DNA of 11,550 bases from Mangrovibacterium sp047972415. GTDB lineage: Bacteria > Bacteroidota > Bacteroidia > Bacteroidales > Prolixibacteraceae. The translations under genes were made by a program, and so were the position numbers. The stretch covers positions 1-11,550 of the forward strand of contig JBKEAN010000253.1 in the NCBI GenBank assembly GCA_047972415.1, written 5' to 3'. The notes beneath the pieces were generated by a model. That model saw only the letters and a program-made list of their open reading frames with translations. It had not been told where the DNA came from and searched no databases. The stretch's first letter is position 1; every line of letters starts with the position of its first letter. This document shows, in pieces, positions 6,707-11,550 of this stretch.

Positions 6707-8173
6707 ATGATACCTACAAAAATCACAAAAATCGCCTGCATTGGTGCAGGTTACGTTGGTGGCCCAACAATGGCTGTCATTGCCCAGCAATGTCCGCACA
6801 TCCAGGTAACTGTTGTCGATATGAACGAGAAACGCATTGCAGCCTGGAATGACCCTGATTTAAACAAGTTGCCGGTTTACGAGCCGGGGCTCGATCAGGT
6901 TATTGCCTCGGCCCGTGGGCGCAACCTGTTTTTTTCGACCAAGGTTGACGATGCCATTCGCGAAGCTCAAATGATTTTTATGGCCGTAAACACACCCACC
7001 AAAACTTTTGGTATTGGCAAAGGAATGGCTGCCGACCTGAAATTTGTTGAATTATGCGCCCGTCAAATTGCAGCCGTTTCGGAAGGTGATAAAATTATTG
7101 TCGAAAAATCGACACTCCCTGTCCGCACGGCCGAATCGATTAAAACCATTCTGGAATCGGAAAGCAAAGGACTCACATTCAAGGTACTTTCCAATCCTGA
7201 GTTTTTAGCTGAAGGGACAGCGATTCAGGATTTATACAAATCGGACCGGGTGCTGATTGGCGGCGATGAAGACCAAGACGGGCAACGGGCTATTCAGGCG
7301 TTGGTTGATGTTTATGCGAATTGGATTCCGCGCGAAAAAATTATCACCACCCGCCTGTGGTCGTCCGAGCTATCCAAGTTAACAGCCAATGCCTTCCTGG
7401 CCCAGCGCATTTCGAGCATCAACGCCATTTCTGCCTTGTGCGAGCAAACCGGTGCCGATGTTGACGAAGTGGCCCGAGCCATTGGCATGGACAGCCGCAT
7501 TGGCCCCAAATTCATGAAATCGTCGGTTGGCTTTGGCGGCTCGTGCTTTCAAAAAGACATTCTGAACCTGGTTTATCTTTGTCACCATTTCAACCTGCCC
7601 GAAGTAGCCAACTATTGGGAACAGGTGGTATTGCTGAACGACTACCAGAAACACCGCTTTGCCAATAGTATTATTAATAGTCTGTTCAATACCGTATCGG
7701 GCAAAAAAATTGCGTTTTTGGGTTGGGCTTTTAAGAAGGACACCAACGATACCCGCGAGAGCGCAGCTATTTATGTGGCCGACGAGCTGTTACAGGACCG
7801 CGCCGAAATTCATGTGTACGACCCCAAAGTTTCGGCCGAGCAGGTTTATGCCGATTTGGAATATCTGCAAGCACACCGCCGCCCTCAACCAGCCGGAACA
7901 TCACCTAACTATAAACAGAATAGCGAGCCGGAATTTCTCAGTGCCGAGCTCATCCGCTCGTTGGTAAAAGTTCATCCGGAACCGTACATGGCAATGGACA
8001 ATGCCCACGCTATTGCGGTACTGACCGAGTGGGAAGAGTTTAAAAACTACGACTGGCAAGCCGTTTACAACAGCATGAAAAAGCCCGCTTTTGTTTTTGA
8101 CGGGCGCAACATACTGAACCGCGAACAACTGCTGGCGATTGGCTTCAACCTGAAATCGATTGGGAAAGGCTGA
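6707..8173 (+). CDS. ugd: UDP-glucose 6-dehydrogenase, animal-like type
   Basis: This cytosolic 488-residue enzyme oxidises UDP-glucose to UDP-glucuronate with two NAD+, supplying acidic sugars for capsule or exopolysaccharide. The N-terminal Rossmann motif GAGYVG is at 13-18. Further family blocks are EKSTLPVRTAE (133-143), NPEFLAEG with Glu165 (163-170), SELSKLTANAF with Lys224, and GFGGSCFQKD with catalytic Cys280 and Asp284. A second nucleotide-sugar domain includes AFKKDTNDTRES (341-352). Blocks such as CIGAGYVGGPT, GRNLFFST, WSSELSKL and SLFNTV, and the C-terminal IGKG, closely resemble human UGDH rather than the shorter, roughly 390-450 residue Ugd/TuaD forms of many bacteria. Residues 388-412 form a low-complexity linker not expected to be conserved. 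The gene stands alone between a divergent and a convergent neighbour, and no polysaccharide cluster is visible here. Confidence 0.95.
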   Translation: MIPTKITKIACIGAGYVGGPTMAVIAQQCPHIQVTVVDMNEKRIAAWNDPDLNKLPVYEPGLDQVIASARGRNLFFSTKVDDAIREAQMIFMAVNTPTKTFGIGKGMAADLKFVELCARQIAAVSEGDKIIVEKSTLPVRTAESIKTILESESKGLTFKVLSNPEFLAEGTAIQDLYKSDRVLIGGDEDQDGQRAIQALVDVYANWIPREKIITTRLWSSELSKLTANAFLAQRISSINAISALCEQTGADVDEVARAIGMDSRIGPKFMKSSVGFGGSCFQKDILNLVYLCHHFNLPEVANYWEQVVLLNDYQKHRFANSIINSLFNTVSGKKIAFLGWAFKKDTNDTRESAAIYVADELLQDRAEIHVYDPKVSAEQVYADLEYLQAHRRPQPAGTSPNYKQNSEPEFLSAELIRSLVKVHPEPYMAMDNAHAIAVLTEWEEFKNYDWQAVYNSMKKPAFVFDGRNILNREQLLAIGFNLKSIGKG

Positions 8174-8194
8174 TTTAGCCTACTCAAGTTGATA

Positions 8195-8235
8195 AAAAAC
8201 AGGCTGTTCTACTTTTCGTTGAACAGCCTGTTTTT
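8195..8235. terminator. strong bidirectional intrinsic terminator between ugd and guaA
   Basis: AAAAACAGGCTGTTC (8195-8209) pairs perfectly over 15 bp with GAACAGCCTGTTTTT (8221-8235) around an 11-base loop. T runs occur on both strands. It lies 21 bases past the ugd stop and 18 bases past the guaA stop, so it can end both convergent transcripts. Confidence 0.9.
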
Positions 8236-8253
8236 ATTTCGTCTTCGGCACGG

Positions 8254-9783
8254 TTATTCCCACTCAATGGTGGCGGGTGGTTTCGAGCTAATATCGTAAA
8301 CTACACGGTTGATTCCGCGTACTTTATTTATGATTTCGTTCGACATTTTTGCCAGAAACTCGTATGGCAGGTGCACCCAGTCGGCAGTCATCCCATCGGT
8401 TGACATCACGGCACGCAACGCCACCACGTTTTCGTAAGTACGTTCGTCGCCCATTACACCAACCGATTGAACCGGCAGCAACATGACGCCGGCTTGCCAC
8501 ACACTATTATACAAATTCCACTCTTTCAATCCGTTGATAAAAATATGATCGGCTTCCTGCAAAATGCGTACTTTCTCTGGGGTAACATCGCTCAAGATAC
8601 GGATACCCAAACCTGGCCCGGGGAAAGGATGACGGCCAAGCAACTCGTCTTTAATGCCTAAGGCTTTTCCCACACGACGAACTTCGTCTTTAAACAGCAG
8701 GTTTAGCGGCTCAACCACTTTCAGCTTCATTTTTTCGGGCAAACCACCTACGTTGTGATGCGATTTAATGGTTGCCGATGGGCCGTTTACCGATACCGAC
8801 TCAATCACATCGGGGTAAATGGTCCCTTGTCCTAACCATTTTACATCCTTCAATTTGTGCGCTTCTTCGTCGAAAACTTCAATGAAGTCGCGGCCAATAA
8901 TTTTGCGTTTCTGTTCCGGGTCGGTCACACCGGCCAGGTCGTTCCAGAATTTTTGACGGGCATCAACACCAATCACGTTCAAGCCCATGTGTTTATACGA
9001 ATCGAGTACGTTTTCGAACTCGTTTTTGCGCAGCAGTCCGTTATCAACAAAAATACAGGTCAGGTTTTCGCCAATTGCTTTATTCAGCAACACACCGGCA
9101 ACCGTCGAGTCAACGCCACCCGAAAGGCCAAGTACCACTTTGTCGTTACCCAATTTTGCTTTCAGTTGTGCAACCGTGGTTTCAATAAACGAAGCTGGTG
9201 TCCAATCCTGTTTGCAACCGCAAATATCAATTGCAAAGTTTTTCAGCAGTTGGGTACCTTCGGTTGTGTGGTATACTTCGGGGTGAAACTGAATGGCCCA
9301 GGTTTTTTCACCTTCAATTTTATACGCCGCATTTTCGACATCGCCGGTTGATGCAATTACCTTGTAATTTGCGGGAATGCGCTCAATGGTATCGCCATGC
9401 GACATCCACACCTGCGTATTCAAACTAACATGCTTGAACAATTCGTTTTCCTGATCGACATATCCCAGGTTTGCACGGCCATACTCGCGCGAGTTTGACG
9501 GCAACACTTCGCCACCGTAAAAATGAGCCAGATATTGTGCACCATAGCAAATACCCAGCAAGGGTATTTTCCCTTTAATGGCCGTCAAATCGGGGCAAGG
9601 GGCATTCGCATCGCGAACAGAGAACGGGCTACCACTCAGGATAACACCTTTCACTGTCCCGTCAATTGCCGGAAAGTGGTTAAAAGGATGGATTTCACAA
9701 TAAATATTCAGTTCGCGCACACGCCGTCCGATAAGCTGTGTGTACTGGGAACCAAAATCAAGAATCAAAATTTTCTCTTGCAT
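8254..9783 (-). CDS. guaA: GMP synthase (glutamine-hydrolysing)
   Basis: This 509-residue enzyme converts XMP, ATP and glutamine to GMP in the last step of guanine nucleotide synthesis. The N-terminal class I glutamine amidotransferase domain (about 1-190) opens with ILDFGSQYTQLIGRRVREL. It has the nucleophile elbow GICYGAQ with Cys79 and the His167/Glu169 pair in QFHPEV. The ATP-pyrophosphatase domain begins near 195, with P-loop LSGGVDST (220-227). The C-terminal dimerisation domain has the PFPGPGLGIRI block and ends PPATIEWE, as is typical for the family. All catalytic residues are present and the length is usual (about 510-525). The ATG at 9781-9783 matches the family start. The gene is expressed alone, with a TATCTTTG promoter box 24 bases upstream and a strong terminator downstream. 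Confidence 0.97.
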   Translation of the reverse strand: MQEKILILDFGSQYTQLIGRRVRELNIYCEIHPFNHFPAIDGTVKGVILSGSPFSVRDANAPCPDLTAIKGKIPLLGICYGAQYLAHFYGGEVLPSNSREYGRANLGYVDQENELFKHVSLNTQVWMSHGDTIERIPANYKVIASTGDVENAAYKIEGEKTWAIQFHPEVYHTTEGTQLLKNFAIDICGCKQDWTPASFIETTVAQLKAKLGNDKVVLGLSGGVDSTVAGVLLNKAIGENLTCIFVDNGLLRKNEFENVLDSYKHMGLNVIGVDARQKFWNDLAGVTDPEQKRKIIGRDFIEVFDEEAHKLKDVKWLGQGTIYPDVIESVSVNGPSATIKSHHNVGGLPEKMKLKVVEPLNLLFKDEVRRVGKALGIKDELLGRHPFPGPGLGIRILSDVTPEKVRILQEADHIFINGLKEWNLYNSVWQAGVMLLPVQSVGVMGDERTYENVVALRAVMSTDGMTADWVHLPYEFLAKMSNEIINKVRGINRVVYDISSKPPATIEWE

Positions 9784-9807
9784 GAATCTGTTTTTTTATT
9801 GATGGCG

Positions 9808-9815
9808 CAAAGATA
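9808..9815 (-). promoter_or_regulatory. Bacteroidota -7 box of guaA
   Basis: The minus strand reads TATCTTTG, an exact TAnnTTTG match, followed by CGCC just as at the ABC-F promoter. It lies 24 bases before the guaA ATG. A TTTC about 20 bases further upstream (near 9832-9835) is a poor -33 match. Confidence 0.6.
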
Positions 9816-9994
9816 AAAAAATCCACCTACAGAAAGGAGAATAAAATCGGGTACAAGCCAATTTGATACTAGATTGGTTAGTAAAGCAGGTTTGGATTCT
9901 GATACGCATTAAATTTTCAAACTTTCAGGTATAAAAACTGTAATAAAATGCCACAGGTACAGACTTAAATGACAAAACTTAATTGCCTTTTATA

Positions 9995-11550
9995 ATGAAT
10001 TATTTGAAATCATTTGCATTGAGCATCGTAGCGGTAGCGCTGGTTGCGTGTAACCAGTCACCCAAACAAACCACAGACAACGGCTTGGATGTTGCCGATA
10101 TGGATACCACCGTTGCCCCCGGTGCCGACTTTGACCAGTATGCCAACGGCGGCTGGAAACTGCGCAACCCCCTACCCGACGAAAAAAGCCGTTATGGCAG
10201 TTTCGACAAATTAGGCGATGAATCGGAAAAGCAAATCAAGGATTTGTTTACCGAAATCAGTACAGGAACCTTTGAAAATGGAAGCGTTGAGCAAAAAATA
10301 GCCGATTACTACAAAAGTGGCATGGACACCGTGGCAATAGAAGCTGCCGGTTTGAAGCCGGTTGAACCGCTAATGGCTCAAATTGATGCACTGAAAAGTA
10401 GCGAAGAACTGCAACAACTGCTGGCCGAATGGCAGCCACTAGGCATGAACCCGTTATTCGGTATTTATGCTGATGCCGACCAGAAAAACTCGGCCATGAA
10501 AGTTGCTTACATGTACCAAAGTGGCCTTGGCTTACCAGATCGCGATTATTACCTGAATACCGACGACCGGACACTGGAAATTCAACGTAAATACCGGCAG
10601 TTTATTGCTGATATGCTGGGCCAACTGGGCGAAGATTCGACCCTGGCCAAACAGCAAGCCGAAACCATTTACGCCATGGAAAAGCAAATGGCCGGGTTCT
10701 CAATGAGTATGCTCGACCAGCGCGATCCGTACAAAATGTACAACAAAATGAACCTGGAGCAGCTGTCGGCACAAGCTCGGCCATACAACTGGACCGCCTA
10801 TTTTAAAACGATTGGCGCCGAAAACCCCGGCGATTTTATTGTTTGCCAACCGGTATTTTTCCAAAGCATGGCAAAAATGCTGAACGAAAAACCGCTCGAC
10901 GACTGGAAAGCCTATCTGAAATACCACACCATTGCTGATTTAGCCAGCGTATTGCCTCAAAGCGTATCCGACTTGAGCTTCGGCTTTTACGGAAAAACGC
11001 TGAGTGGTAGCCTGGCCCAACGCCCGCGCTGGAAACGCGTGCAGGGCATGGTAAACGGAGCCTTGGGCGAAGCTGTAGGCGAACTGTACGTACACAAATA
11101 CTTTCCGCCCGAAGCCAAAGAACGTATGTTGAAATTGGTTGAAAACCTTCGCAAAGCGCTGGCTGTCCGCATTGAAAACTTAAGCTGGATGGGCGATTCG
11201 ACCAAAACAAAAGCCATTGACAAATTGGATGCAATCACCGTAAAAATTGGCTATCCCGACAAATGGAAAGATTATTCGGCACTAACGATTTCGGCTGATT
11301 CGTATTTCGAGAACTGTCAAAAAGCCGGTCAGTTTTATTTCGAAGACATGATTGGAAAAATAAACAAACCAGTTGACAAAACCGAGTGGTTAATGTCGCC
11401 GCAAACGGTAAATGCTTATTACAACCCGACAGCGAACGAAATTGTATTTCCCGCTGCCATCCTTCAACCTCCGTTCTTTTATGTTGATGCCGACGATGCC
11501 ATTAACTACGGTGCCATTGGTGTGGTTATTGGCCACGAAATGTCGCATGG
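9995..11550 (+). CDS. M13 family (neprilysin/PepO-like) zinc metallopeptidase lipoprotein, 3' end outside window
   Basis: The frame is open from ATG 9995 to the window edge (518 codons). The N terminus MNYLKS, a hydrophobic core and lipobox LVAC with Cys19 indicate a lipoprotein facing the periplasm or outer membrane. Residues from about 40 (GADFDQYANGGW) match the start of the M13 N-terminal domain. Near the end come NAYYNPTANEIVFPAAILQPP and GVVIGHEMSHG, the M13 hallmark region. His514 and His518 are zinc ligands and Glu515 is the catalytic base. The third ligand (ExxxD) and the C-terminal NAYY-independent part lie beyond the window; full members are usually about 670-700 residues. Such enzymes cleave oligopeptides; the substrate is unknown. 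The gene is divergent from guaA across a 211-base gap in which no exact plus-strand TAnnTTTG box was seen. Confidence 0.93.
   Translation, partial: MNYLKSFALSIVAVALVACNQSPKQTTDNGLDVADMDTTVAPGADFDQYANGGWKLRNPLPDEKSRYGSFDKLGDESEKQIKDLFTEISTGTFENGSVEQKIADYYKSGMDTVAIEAAGLKPVEPLMAQIDALKSSEELQQLLAEWQPLGMNPLFGIYADADQKNSAMKVAYMYQSGLGLPDRDYYLNTDDRTLEIQRKYRQFIADMLGQLGEDSTLAKQQAETIYAMEKQMAGFSMSMLDQRDPYKMYNKMNLEQLSAQARPYNWTAYFKTIGAENPGDFIVCQPVFFQSMAKMLNEKPLDDWKAYLKYHTIADLASVLPQSVSDLSFGFYGKTLSGSLAQRPRWKRVQGMVNGALGEAVGELYVHKYFPPEAKERMLKLVENLRKALAVRIENLSWMGDSTKTKAIDKLDAITVKIGYPDKWKDYSALTISADSYFENCQKAGQFYFEDMIGKINKPVDKTEWLMSPQTVNAYYNPTANEIVFPAAILQPPFFYVDADDAINYGAIGVVIGHEMSH

Noticed and set aside
8857..9351. 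A 164-codon plus-strand open frame inside guaA
   Set aside because: It is antisense to a complete GMP synthase with intact catalytic motifs, and its translation has no family resemblance.
10836..11238. Several minus-strand open frames opposite the M13 peptidase gene (also near 10257-10927)
   Set aside because: The plus-strand frame is open throughout and carries lipobox, NAYY and HEMSH motifs; the antisense frames are shadows.
1..11550. CRISPR arrays, insertion sequences, tRNA or rRNA genes
   Set aside because: No regularly spaced repeats, transposase-like frames, terminal inverted repeats or tRNA-like cloverleafs were seen.

Overview
The window looks like a chromosomal segment of a Bacteroidota bacterium, probably in or near the order Bacteroidales. 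Supporting signs are Bacteroidota-type promoter boxes (TAnnTTTG) ahead of two genes, A-rich leaders instead of clear Shine-Dalgarno sites, a Porin O/P-type outer-membrane barrel, lipoprotein-type periplasmic proteins, and a UDP-glucose dehydrogenase of the animal-like type. I see no mobile elements, CRISPR array, rRNA or tRNA.

Region 1 (1-387): a doubtful gene tail (to 215), then a leader with a long-range stem ending in eight T's (about 251-332) and a 9-bp inverted repeat (330-378). Region 2 (388-4435): a four-gene plus-strand cluster of a Porin O/P-like barrel, modA, modB and modC. Together these form a plausible complete route for molybdate (or tungstate): outer-membrane pore, periplasmic binding lipoprotein, inner-membrane permease and ATPase. 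modB and modC overlap by ATGA. A degenerate 7-bp tandem repeat follows modC.

Region 3 (4583-6199, minus): a YbiT-type ABC-F protein that converges on modC across a hairpin terminator. Its second ATPase site lacks a recognisable Walker A and has His in place of the catalytic Glu. Its promoter region carries a TACCTTTG box and a 29-bp interrupted palindrome. Region 4 (6200-6706) is a 507-bp divergent spacer. Region 5 (6707-8173, plus) is ugd, encoding UDP-glucose 6-dehydrogenase, which makes UDP-glucuronate for surface polysaccharides. Region 6 (8254-9783, minus) is guaA, GMP synthase, separated from ugd by a strong shared terminator. Region 7 (9995 to the window end, plus) is the N-terminal part of an M13 (neprilysin/PepO-like) lipoprotein metallopeptidase, cut by the window edge just after its HExxH zinc motif.

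Most genes here are ordinary housekeeping or transport genes. The points most worth following are the porin placed at the head of the mod genes, the structured leader in front of it, and the degenerate second ATPase domain of the ABC-F protein.
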